Shown: one piece after another, positions 1-10,064 of the stretch
How positions within the stretch are numbered: the stretch's first letter is position 1
How the letters are laid out: the number at the start of each line of letters is the position of its first letter
Source of the DNA: Chara braunii
Lineage: Eukaryota; Streptophyta; Charophyceae; Charales; Characeae
Length of the DNA stretch: 29,814 nucleotides
Reading direction: 5' to 3'
Assembly: GCA_003427395.1 (NCBI GenBank)
Contig: BFEA01000686.1
Span: forward strand, 361,917 to 391,730
Made by a program: the position numbers and the translations under genes
The notes under the pieces: generated by a model
What the model was told of the DNA's origin: nothing
Databases searched by the model: none
What the model saw: the letters and a program-made list of their open reading frames with translations, nothing else

Positions 1-620
1 CTAGCACCGTCGGGGAGGCTCCATCTATTGGTGGGGAGCAGCACCTGCTGGAAATCGGGTCAAGCGTCCCTTGGATAAATCTTTGTGGTATAGTGATTGT
101 TGGGCATATGGCCATTAGAGTTATTTTCTTGAGCTTTCTTCTCTCCCCCAGGGCTGCATATGTTACCCTCCCAAATTGCAAAGCTCACACTTCCCACTGG
201 CCCAGCCCCACCCAGGGTGGTGTCCGCCGTGATTCAATGTCTACGCTTCTCCTGCTAATAGTAGCTAGACTCCTACCCATGGCGTCTGCAGCCCCCCTGC
301 TGCGTCCTAAGCCAGTTGCCCACAGGACAGCTGTGTTCGGTTGGTTGTAGCCCGAGTCTAACAAACAATATTCCTTTAATACTCATGAAGCCAAATCATA
401 TTCCATTTGTACGTGGACCGAGTTGGAGTCCTCGGTCCGAGTTGTACCATATAAGACTATTACAGTTCTGTTTCGCGCGGCCATTGAATATGGGGGTCAT
501 TGCATGTGGCTGTGTCCAATGTTTTCGAGTCTGACCCTGGCTGTCGGGGTATGGCCTGTACCCAGGACTGCAATCGAGCCGTCTCGAGCTGGGCAGCATA
601 TTGTAGCCTTCCTAACCCAG
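1..620. other. Non-coding stretch, nothing recognised
   Basis: No open frame here resembles a known protein, and the short frames on both strands lack domain-like composition. No tRNA, rRNA or terminal repeat was recognised by eye. It lies to the left of a duplicated block with telomere-like motifs and outside the recognisable part of LINE-A. It may be host intergenic DNA or an unrecognised old repeat. Confidence 0.5.
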
Positions 621-623
621 AAA

Positions 624-988
624 CCCTAAACCCTAAGGACCGCGACAGCTCCTACAGTAGTTCATGCATTGTGTGACCCGAAAACAGTACTTCTTGATTC
701 TGAGAGCGTATTGTAGTCCCCCTAGCCCCCAACACGAAACCCTGAGGACCGTGGCTGGTGCTATCATCACAGATGCCTGTGACCCTCAGAGTGTGTAAGC
801 CCTAAACCCTAAGGACCGCGACAACTCCTAATGCCACAGATTACAATAGTTCATGCATTGTGTGACCTGAAATCAATACTACTTGGGTCTGGGAGGGTAC
901 TGCAGTCCCCCCTAGCCCCCAACCCGAAAACCCTGAGGACCATGGCTGCCGCTATCAGCACAGATGCCTGTGACCTTCACATTATGTA
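624..988. repeat. Tandem duplication (176-bp spacing) with telomere-like CCCTAAA motifs
   Basis: Two diverged copies start at 624 and 800. Each opens with CCCTAAACCCTAAGGACCGC, then shares TTCATGCATTGTGTGACC, a CCCCCTAGCCCCCAAC block and GATGCCTGTGACC. The second copy has a small insertion after the CTCCTA near 829. The first motif has two telomere-like units of the plant (TTTAGGG) type read on the minus strand. CCCTGAGGACC inside each copy looks like a degenerate internal restart of the same motif. It may be a subtelomere-type satellite remnant or a telomeric seed captured at a repaired break. Confidence 0.7.
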
Positions 989-1256
989 GGCAACCACCCT
1001 TGTCTTGTTAATCCGCTGACCCCTTCCTGGGGTGGGACTCCGGTTTGCGACTGCAGTTTATCCACTTCTGACTATCCGACTTCTTCGAGGTGACGTGGTT
1101 GCCCCTTCCTTCTGCTGCATTGTGAAAGGAAACGAAAAAATGTTAGACTGTCAGCAATGCGGGAGCGGGGGCAGGGTGGGGCAGGGCAACGCTGGAGATA
1201 GCCGGGGATAGCAGGAGGACAAACGGGCGAGGGCGTGTGCGGGGGCGGGTTGGGGC

Positions 1257-3122
1257 CTAAGAGACGAGCAGAAAGTTGGTCGGCAGGAACGGGACCTGAA
1301 AGTCGCACAGGGGTTTCCTCTGCCAGGCCAGCTCCCCTGCTCGCCATGGTTTCCATTGTATGCTGAGATCGTGTTGTAGTGCAGAGAAGAGATGGTGGGG
1401 GTCTTGCCATATTTGGCAATACGATTCCCGAATGGCCTCCCTGAGGATTGCATCCTTCTCTTCGTGGTACTCCCGTGACATGGTTTTCCACGCATTCAGG
1501 GTATGGGATCTGATTTCGTCCTCTATCTCCTGCTGCGCTCTCTGCAGACCAAACTGGTGGTCTTTTCTCTCATAGGAGCATCTCGCCCTCTAGGCTTGCA
1601 TGAGGACATACAGCTTCGTATATGAGAAGAGGTTAACTGCGAACGGAGACCAGTTTGCAAGCAGATGTTGGTTTTCGCCGAGGAGGATGAGACCAAGGTC
1701 CCATGGTATGTGGTGGTCCGTCAACGAGAAGAACGCTGCATCCCACCACCTCCATATCTGAGCCGCCATTGGGCAGGCCAGGAGGCAGTGCTCGAGTGTT
1801 GCCCTGGCAGGCTGTGTGGCCCGACAGCAGTACGTGCAGATGGGGGACAACAGTCCTTTTTGCTCGAGGTTTGTTCTAGAAACAATCCAATCGGGGGTGG
1901 GGAGATAGCAGTGTAAGGTTTGCCATTGCAGGGACCTGAGGCTCATGGGCATGAGCTTAGCATATTTGGTCCAAGGGAGGGTGTGCAGCAGTTGTGGGTC
2001 AAGTGGTGAGTCCCGTTCCCATCTGTGCAAGAGCGTTTTCCCAATCTGTTGTGGAGGCCGGGCTGCCTTATACCCTCCTTTGACCGTATAATCCCAGATA
2101 TGCAGGCTTTGTTGGCCCGTCCATTCCCATTCATCCGAGTCAAATGGGAGCAGAGCCACGGGTGTGGCCAGCTCATACGCCTGGAATCCTTTGACCTGGT
2201 CCCCCACCACTCTGATATTAATCAATCCAACCCACGAATCTGTAATGTCAGAGTCCGCGTCCCGGTTGAGTTGGGAGAGCCGCTTCCTCGGGGCGTGCAG
2301 GGCAAAGGCTTCCAGTGTGCAGTTCCCCCCGTTTCTGTCGCTAACTCTGTACACTTTATCCGGTTGTGGCAGATCAACATGCCTGACCACCCAATCGTGC
2401 GGGCAAATCGTCGGGCCTGTTTTGAGAGTCTGCTGCCAGGCCAGTGGAAGTGCATCGACGAGTTGGCGAGCCTTGTCTTCGATATTCCTTACATGTTTTA
2501 GCTTTGCACGCAGGCTGGCCGGCGAGAGCCATTTCTGTTCGACCTGATCCCAGAGGTCACCCACTGTATAGATACCTTTTTTTGCCCAGACCAGCCACGG
2601 CGAGTTGGTTGTGAGTACAAAGGGGGCCCCCTCTTCATTCAGGATAAAGGGGTTTCCGAATAGTGGCTGCCGCCACACAGTGTGCCACCTGTCAGGGGTG
2701 CGCTTTTGTTTGGGGCCTCGCTGCCTCCATAACTTAATCATGGTCGTCCAGAGGGGGTCATTGTGAATGTCCTGCCTGGTGGCATGTGCTGCACCACCGG
2801 CTTGTGACTGTCGGGGAGGGTTTGGGATCGACCAGTGGTTATTGGTGAGCCATCGGAACGGATGTATGTGACTGGGGGGCATTGTGTCCGGCGCCAGTCC
2901 AGCTATCTATACGCAGGCCAGAGATCCCCATGGAATATCGTTCCCTACAAGGAGTCTGGTTAATACTTTAAACATCATAGCTTCAGTCTCCCTCTGAGGG
3001 TCAAGTATCCCCATCCCTCCTACAGATCTCGGTTGTGTGAGAGTATCCCATCCGACCCTGTTCAAGCACCCGTCCTTTGTTGCGCTGTTCTTCCATAGAT
3101 ATGTTGCGAGCGCTTTTTTTAG
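1257..3122 (-). pseudogene. LINE-A ORF2 C-terminal part: RT thumb/connection and zf-RVT tail
   Basis: This continues the RT frame after the TGA at 3125-3123. The first 70 codons include WDTLTQPRSVGGMGILDPQ and a K..TRLL stretch, matching the W..L..PK..GGLGI block that follows RT in LINEs. TAG stops interrupt it at 2909-2907 and 1592-1590. Near the end of the 2882-1590 segment is a CX2CX13HX4C cluster (CTYCCRATQ... EHCLLAC) followed by WRWW, typical of the zinc-binding zf-RVT domain of plant LINEs. After 1592 the same frame runs on with a charged, helical-looking stretch and ends at TAG 1259-1257, which I take as the natural end because no homologous continuation is visible. The frame is unchanged throughout. 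Confidence 0.85.
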
Positions 3123-4874
3123 TCAGGTGTGTTGTTGCGGTGTCACCGGCCACACCGCCAGTTTGTACCATATAGCTGCCAGGACGGCATTGTTGATTGC
3201 CAACGCACGTCCGACCAGCGATGTGTGCAGCCCCTCCCATCTTGCAAGGCGGTTGATGGCCAGGTTCACAAGGTTGTCTCCATGGTCCACCGGGGGTCCC
3301 ATTGCTGTTAGCTTCACCCCCAAAATCCTAATAGCATCTTCTTTCCTCGCCCACGCGACACACGGGGTTGGTGGTGGGGCCACGTCTTGGGGGTGGAGCC
3401 ACCAGCCCTCTGTCTTTGAGCCCCAATTCACTTTCATGTCCGCTGCCAGTGAAAAGAGGTGTATAGTTTGGGAGAGGGCTTGCAGACTGTCCCGATCCGC
3501 ACGTATGAGGACCATGAGGTCATCAGCAAACAACGAAGTGACCGGGACAAGGCGATCCGGAATCTCCGGGATCGGTATTTTTCTGATTTTCGGGTGGGCT
3601 CTGATCAGCGCTCCAAGAGCCTCCATGACTATAACAAAAAGTAACGGTGCGATGGGATCCCCTTGGCGTACCGATCTGTGAAATCTGATCGGTGCAGAGA
3701 GGTGGCCATTGAGCATAATGTTTGTGGTGGCCGATCTGTGGAGGGTTTGGACCCATTGGCAGAAACGGGAACCGAAATTCATTTTTGCCAGGCACATATC
3801 CAGGAAGTCCCAATCGACGTGGTCATAAGGTTTCTCAAAGTCTATGAACAGTATGGCTGCTTGGACTCTGCGCTGACATGCATATTTGATAGTCTCGTTG
3901 ACCAGCAGGATGTTGTCCTGGATGTTGCGGTTCGGCATGAATCCCGTCTGATCCGGGTGGATTAGCAGGTTCATGTGCGGCAGCAGGCGAGTGGTGAGAG
4001 CTTTTGCCACAAGTTTGTAGGGGACCGGGAGGAGCGTGATAGGCCTATAATTTCTAATAACCTCCTTATCTCCCTTTTTGTAGAGGAGCGTCGTAACCCC
4101 TTGACCAATCATACCCCCAAAGGAGCCTTGCTCTTGAACAGCTCTTATGTAATCCATGAGGTCATCTTTGAGGAGGTCCCAGAATAAGATCCAGAACTCT
4201 TTTGGGAAAGAGTCAATCCCTGGTGTTTTCTCATCGTCCATGTCCTGCAAGGCCCCCCTCACCTCTTCCTGTAGCAGCGGCCTATCCAAATCCTTTTTTT
4301 GTTCCTGCGTCAAGCGCGCGTGCAGAGTGCGAAGCAGCTCATCCCTGGCCCCCCGGACATCGTCGGGGTTTTTTTGGGGTGTAGCCGATGTGAACAGGTC
4401 CTTGTAGAATGTGGCTGCGTAGTCGGTGATTGCATAAGCGTTCATAGCAGCCGGAGCACTATCATCTAGGGGGTGCCTGAGCCGCAGGACAGCTGAGGCC
4501 CGCGTGCGATCTTTTGCTTTATTGAAGAAGGACCTCGCCATTGTCCCGTCGGTGTGTTCTTTTTTTATTCTAGCCTGTATCCTCCATGCCTGTGATTGCC
4601 TTTCCAGGTAGGCCTGGAGGTGGTCTCTTGCTGCTTGCAACTTTTCGAAGGAGGGGGTGTGTTGGGGGTCCTCTGTGATGGCCTCGTCCCATTCTTCAAG
4701 CTCCCGCATAAGGCGGTCGATTATCGCCTTGCGGTCTCTGGCCGTCTGTATGGATAATTTCTTGGCCCTGTCTCGCAGTTGGGCAATCCCATCATTGAAC
4801 CAACCCGCTGTACGGCCCGCCTTCGGTGGCGGTTTTATGGAGTGCCAGTATTGCCAAAACTCCCGCACCATTTC
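3123..4874 (-). pseudogene. LINE-A ORF2 reverse transcriptase domain
   Basis: This non-LTR RT makes cDNA from the element RNA at nicked target DNA. Counting from the first Met after the upstream stop, KTPGIDSFPKEF lies near residue 215 and NYRPITLLPVPYKLVAKAL near 274-292. Motif A FIDFEKPYDHVDW is at 342-354, motif B SVRQGDPIAPLLF at 400-412, and the catalytic FADD of motif C at 448-451. Both catalytic Asp positions are intact. Motif A has KPYD where KAYD is usual. The segment is in the same frame as the endonuclease upstream, separated only by TAG at 4877-4875, and ends at a premature TGA at 3125-3123 with LINE-like sequence continuing beyond it. Confidence 0.93.
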
Positions 4875-5963
4875 CTAGAATTTGGTGAGCTGCAACAGCG
4901 ACGTGTTGAGCTTATAGAAACCCAGGCCTCTTTGGATTTGCGTATGGAAGGAGAGGCCCAGGGTTATCATTCTATGGTCAAAGGATTTACACGGGCTGAT
5001 TGCTGCAATTTCAGCAGTCGTAGTCAAGCCCATCAGTTCCTTTGACACCAACGCAAGATCAATTCGCGAGCTGGCCAAGCCTCGGGTGCCTCTGGAGGAT
5101 AAACAGGTGAAGGCTTTTTGTGTCGGGTGCAGTATTTTGTATGCATCTTCTAGCTCCCTGTCTGCCATCAGCTGTTTCAGCATCAGTATGTCCGGGCCCA
5201 CGTCGGGCAACAAAGGGGGTTCCGGATCCACCCTCTGGGAGGTGGACCTACGGTCCATCTCCGGGTCGAGGGTGATGTTAAAGTCCCCTATCATAATAGT
5301 CGGGGCATCGTTCGGAACGTTTTGGAGCAGGGCAAGCCACAGGTCCACCCTGTCGACGGGGTCATTAAGTGCATACACGTTAACAATGTAGAACACGTCC
5401 TCCTCATAAGCCACTTTGAGGCACACCCACCGTCCCTGCTGGTGATCATATTGCATCGACAACGGTTTGAGTTTGGAGGACAGTGGGAGCCAAATTGCAA
5501 CTCCGGCCGACGCTCTGTCAACTGCTGGCGCTGAGTAGCTTGTGTAGGGCCATATGAATTTGGCCTTCGCCACGTGCTGGGGTGTGTGTTGACGGTGAGT
5601 TTCCTGAATGCAGACCACATCAGGCCACCCCCCAGAGACCGGGGATCTGAGCATATCCCATATAGCTGTCTTCTTATCTGTTGTTGCTTGGATGAGGCCG
5701 TTAACATTGAGCGAACGAATGTTTATGTCTGCCCTGGCCAGCTTGACCGCCCAGTGGGGGTTTCTGATCCGGGGAAAGACAGGAGGGGACGGGGGCCGTG
5801 GGGGTGAGTGGGGCTGTTGTTGTTGTGCGGGCGGGGCCGGTGCAGCGATCAGGGGGGCGGGGAGAACAAGGTCACGGGTTGGCGGCTGTCCCATGTTAGC
5901 CGGGGGTTGCGACGATCCTCGGCTTGTTCCAGCATCGGTCATCTGGTTTGCATGGTTCCTCAT
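4875..5963 (-). pseudogene. LINE-A ORF2 N-terminal APE-type endonuclease
   Basis: This endonuclease nicks target DNA to prime reverse transcription. A Pro/Gln-rich leader of about 70 residues precedes the domain. Catalytic motifs are all present: SLNVNGL (84-90), CIQETH (Glu121), NVYALND (Tyr197), IMIGDFN (Asp227, Asn229), SSRIDLAL (Asp302) and SFDHRM (Asp329, His330). ATG 5963 is chosen as the start because an in-frame TAA lies about 20 nt upstream; the start is 68 nt past the ORF1 stop. The frame ends at TAG 4877-4875 inside the usual linker to RT, where a KLN...W block continues across the stop. It is probably a nonsense mutation, since the sense sequence is uninterrupted on both sides. 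Confidence 0.93.
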
Positions 5964-6031
5964 AATGCAACAATATTTAGCTGTACTTTAGCTGTACTAG
6001 GCTGCGGTTATGAATTCAGCAGTCAGTTCCC

Positions 6032-6946
6032 TCAGCCAATCAGTTTGACGGGGAGGACAGCGGGTGGATCATCCCATTGGTTTTGTTCTTGCAGCACATT
6101 ATCCTCCAAGAACAATTGCATAAAAGTGAGGACTTCGGGTTGCGTCCAGGCCCCGCCGGCTGTGAATCGTGTGATGCTGAAGTCCATCAGTTGTTTGTGT
6201 GTAAACCAGTTGAGGTTGGCCCTTTTCTACAGTCTGATTTTAGGATCAATGAGCAGAATCACTGGGATGATGCCTTTGGGAAGTGTGAGAGAGGTGGGCA
6301 AGACCGCCCCCATCACCCCTTCTGTACTTGTCTCCCTAACCCAATACTTGAGTCTTTTCAGGATGACCGCCGTGGACGGGTTGCCCCTCCAGCCTTCCAG
6401 CGTCAGTCTGCCCGGGGGCGTAGGTTGAGGCAAGGAGGGGTGCTGTTGCAGCGGTCCAAGGCCCAGCACCCACTGCCCTGCTTTCTTCACTCTGGTCAGG
6501 GGAAAGATGACAACCCCTGGTGGCATAATAGGCGGAACCTGGTCGTCGTCCTCCAGCCTCACCCGATGACCCATCTTTTCAGGTGGGAGGTGTGGTATAT
6601 CCTGGGCTTGGCCAAAGGCACACAAGGCAAGACATTTTCCCTGCTGAGAAAAAAGATCAATTTGCGGTGCTGGGGGGGAGCATATTTGGCGGTCTTCTCC
6701 AGCGGACTGTTGTTCATTCACCTCTTCCGGCGGGTCTCGGCGCGGGAGGGCATGCAGCGTATCACACAGCTGGTGGATGAGCAGTTTAGGCCAGGCGAGA
6801 CCTTCGTGGCAAAATGCCTCCGATTGTGTGCCTGCTGGGTTGTGGGCAGGGGCCACTTCCGCGGCCCCAAACGTCCTGGTCGCATACTCCTCCATTTTGT
6901 CCAGGAATTCGTTAACCACGAGGACTATTGCGGCCCCAACGTCCAT
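6032..6946 (-). pseudogene. LINE-A ORF1 C-terminal domain of unknown function
   Basis: This continues the Gln-rich frame past TAG 6949-6947 and contains another in-frame TAG at 6229-6227. Protein-like sequence continues for about 65 codons beyond that (for example NWFTHKQLMDFSITRFTAGG) to TGA 6034-6032, which I take as the real end. The segment has a short acidic helix near its start (EFLDKMEEYATR), a Pro-rich middle and a hydrophobic/basic block (ILKRLKYWVRETS). I do not recognise the fold. Its position after the Gln-rich region and directly before ORF2 suggests an ORF1 C-terminal extension rather than a separate gene. Confidence 0.6.
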
Positions 6947-8544
6947 CTAGTCTATAGCCGACACGTTACCATACTTTTCAACAGTCGCCAAGACACGGGG
7001 GCTGTACATAAGTATAGTTTTCGCCTCCCCCCAGTGTTTGTTGTTGAGCCTATCCGCAGGTTTGTCTTCCGCCAGCGAGAAGATCTTGACCAAAGTCCAC
7101 TCCGTGAGGAATTCTAATTTCTGCTTAACCTCGTCATTGGCGGCCAGCGGAGGGGGCGGGGGGGGCGGGCTGTCTGTGCATAGTTCAGGCGGCGCTGGTA
7201 CTGCCACCTNNATGTCCATGTCNGTCGGCAGCTGCTGNTGATGGGNTTCAGCCCCCTCCGGGGCCGAGGTGTCCATATCTTGAGCATGGCCGTCTTCAAT
7301 TTGAAGACTCCTGCCCGTCGCACAGCTCTGCAGCTGCTGCTCCGGGGCCAGCGGCCTGTGTTCTTGTAGTATGGCTTGCTGCTGCCAAAATGTCTGCAGC
7401 TGTTCCTGTTGCTGGTGTAGGACTTGTTGTTGTTGACAACACAACTGTTGTTGCCACTGCAAGTGCATGTGTTGGAGGAGCTGTTGCTGTTGTATCATCC
7501 GCTGTTGGTGCTGCTGTTGATGGTACTGCGGGAGTTGGGTTTGCAACAGAATGTGGTACTGCTCTTCGTACTCTCTCTGTCGCATGGCCCGTTGTTGCTG
7601 GAGCTGGTGCAAGCATTGCTGCTGTTGCCGTTGGGCTTGCTCCTGCTGTGCCAGCTGCTGTTGCTCATTTTGCCATGCTTGATGTTGCTGCTCAAAGTGC
7701 AGCGTGTGTAACTGTTGTTGGTCAAGAAGGCGCACTTCCAATTGTAGGTGTTGGGCCCCCTGGTGTTGTGGCAGTTGGCGTGATTGGTGAGAGCCATCGC
7801 CCAACTGTTGTGCATCGGTCATGCAGTGGTCCCCGAGAGGCTCCCGGGACGGCGGTAGTTGTTGTCGTTGCTGTTGCTGCGGCTGTTGGGAGGTGGCACC
7901 TAGTTGTTGTGTATCCTCCTTGCTTTTGTCTGCGAGAGCCTGCTGTGTACGGCCGTGACTGTTGTCGGGGTGGGGGCCGGACGAGTGGCACTGCTGTCGG
8001 GCATGGTTTTGTGATTGGTGTTCCGGGGGGGCGGTCAGGATCTGTTGGTGGGGCATGTGCAAATGCTCCTTGTCCCGCTGCAGCTCCCCCACTTCCAGTC
8101 GAAGGTGTATTAGATCAGGGGGCTCTGGTTGGATAGACCCCTGGGGGAGCTGCAGTTGCTGATCCACTCCGTCCGTCGATAGGTGCTGTCGCAGGTGGGC
8201 GGTTGGATGAGTGGCCCCTTTCGGTCGGGCACACTCCAAGGTGTGTTGTTGCTTTATCGCGGGCACGATCAACTGTTGGGGGGCCGGTTTAGGAGTGGCA
8301 ACAGTCAGTTGTGCAACAGGTATGAACTTCTTCTCCCCTGTGATCCGAGAGACCACTTCTAATACGCGAGACGGCGTTCCCGAGATCTCTGTTGTGGGTT
8401 GGCCAGCCGCAATCAGGACGCGGGTGACCTCACCATTAGCGTGGCCTGGATTGTATAAAGCAGTGTCGGCGTCGGATGTTGGCAACCGCCGTGGAGGCCT
8501 GTTGTCAGCGTCTGTGTCCCGTGTCTGTGCCCCGATGGGGGGGG
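6947..8544 (-). pseudogene. LINE-A ORF1 Gln-rich region
   Basis: This frame is one base off the upstream ORF1 segment. They join at a C8 tract (minus strand, 8544-8537), where a one-base length change links them. After about 80 ordinary residues (for example EVVSRITGEKKFIPVAQLTV) the sequence becomes extremely Gln/His-rich, with runs such as QQLLQHMHLQWQQQLCCQQQ between about 7320 and 7720, then PPPPPPPLAANDEVKQKLEF and a helical C-terminal block. Gln uses both CAA and CAG, so it is not a pure CAG expansion. Five Ns (7210-7246) blur part of it. Glutamine-rich tracts often drive coiled-coil or condensate-type self-association. That would suit an ORF1 RNA-packaging protein, but here it is inference. 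The segment ends at TAG 6949-6947. Confidence 0.65.
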
Positions 8545-10064
8545 AAAGCCGCGTCTTTTATCTTATTGAGTAGCGAGTTAGCTTTGAGCCACATTTGCTG
8601 TGGCGACCGGGGATTCATTTTCCGTTTGTCGTGTTGCAGTTCAGTCTCTTCGTGCATGAGGGCCACAGTCTGGCCGTCAATCTTTTTTGGCGCGAGGACC
8701 AATGCCTGGCCCACCTGCCCTGGTCTTTTGGAGATGTTCAGTTTCGGGTGGTGTGAGCTGGGCGGAGTCATGGGGGGGCAGGTTGTGTGTCCCGGGCTCT
8801 GAGCTTTGAGGCAATCATGGTCTGATCTTTGGGGTTTTGGGCAATTATGGTCTGAGCGGGGTGCCCCCTGATCAGAGGAGGGCATCGGTACCTGGTGCTC
8901 AGCCGTTTCTTGCGCGGGGATCAATGCCTGGCCCTCCTCTACCGACCCTCCGGAGTTCACGCCCGGAGGCAAAGGCGGTTGTTGCCCAGTCCGGGCGCCG
9001 GGTCCTCCCGTCTGATCCGATTTACTCTCGTGCTGGGGGGGCAAAGATGGCTCCCCATGAGTCGAGTTATCGGCACCTTTGTAGCCCGACTTGGGCACGG
9101 TCCGCGGGGAGGAGGTTATTGGGGAGGGAGATGGTTCTCGTCTTCCCTTTCCCTGGTTGAGGGCTCCGCGGGGTCCGTGGGGGAGGGGGGCCTTTTCCTT
9201 GTCGCCCCCTTTCCGGGCCGACCCTCCACCTTTCTTCACTTTAGCAGTCACTGTCTCATCCCGGGAGTTCTGACCTCCGTGGTGATCTGGGTTGCTCGCC
9301 TCCGGGGGGGCCGAATGCGCTTCCCTCTGGAGCAAGGCCTTACTGTCTTTGCAGCACGAGCTGAGAGTGGTCTGTGGAGGGGGGGCCATTTTCTGCCGAC
9401 TGTCATTGTGGTCGGGCACTGCGTCCGTGCGTGGACCCAAGTCCATAGAGGCATCAGGGGGTGAGGCCGGTTTGTGTCCTCCCTGATTATGAATCAGCCC
9501 TCCCTCCCCGCTAGTTTTGGCTACCCCAGTCCCATCCTGACTGTGGCATGATCGTTCGTGGGTTGAACCCTTTGGCAACGGCTGTTTGCAGTCCGAGTTG
9601 AGTGCCCCAACCACTGGGGGAGGCACTGCCTGGGCAGCGCCTTCTCGGGTTCCGGGGGCAGATTCCATGTGACCCTGCGGTTTAGGCCTGTAGCGTTGTT
9701 GGGGGTGGGAGTGAACGGGGCGCGATTCTGCAGGGGCAGGCAGGGGCCAGTGGACCTCTTTCTGCAGTTCTGGGGCAGGCTCCCGTTTCCCTTTGAATTT
9801 GGTGTCCTTGTCCACCTGCGTCCTGGCCCCTGAGGGAAAAACTCTTGGCTTGTCTGCGCCCTGCCATATCCACTTCCCTGGGGTGCCATCTGCATACGCT
9901 CTAAACATCCATCCTTCCAATTCCCTCTCTTCGGGGTACCACCATTCCTCATCGGAGGGGTGGGGGACCACCAGCCCTTTTATTTTTATCTTGTCTTTAT
10001 TTTTCGGGCATGCTTCGTCGGTATTGAGGTGTCCTCTGTGTTTGCAAGCGTAGCACCAGGGATC
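8505..10064 (-). pseudogene. LINE-A ORF1 middle: CCHC knuckle, W-rich module, charged linker
   Basis: This segment is in frame with the upstream RRM-like part, past TAG 10067-10065. It begins with a zinc knuckle of spacing CX2CX4HX6C (Cys codons 10055, 10046 and 10010, His codon 10031), expected to bind nucleic acid. About 20 residues later comes a Trp-rich module, WWYPEERELEGWMFRAYADG then GKWI, which recurs in LINE-B near 27500. The rest, about 400 residues, is low-complexity Pro/Lys/Ser/Gly/His sequence with little predicted order. The frame stops at TGA 8507-8505, shortly after the C8 tract where the downstream Gln-rich frame takes over. Confidence 0.75.

Noticed and set aside
3037-3681. 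214-residue plus-strand frame
   Set aside because: It lies antisense to well-supported LINE RT motifs.
6077-7117. 346-residue plus-strand open frame
   Set aside because: It is antisense to the LINE-A ORF1 C-terminal region, has no domain and is low in recognisable structure; a shadow frame.
7390-8136. 248-residue plus-strand frame rich in Val/Ala/Gly
   Set aside because: It is the complement of the Gln-rich tract (CAA/CAG read backwards), so its composition is an artefact.
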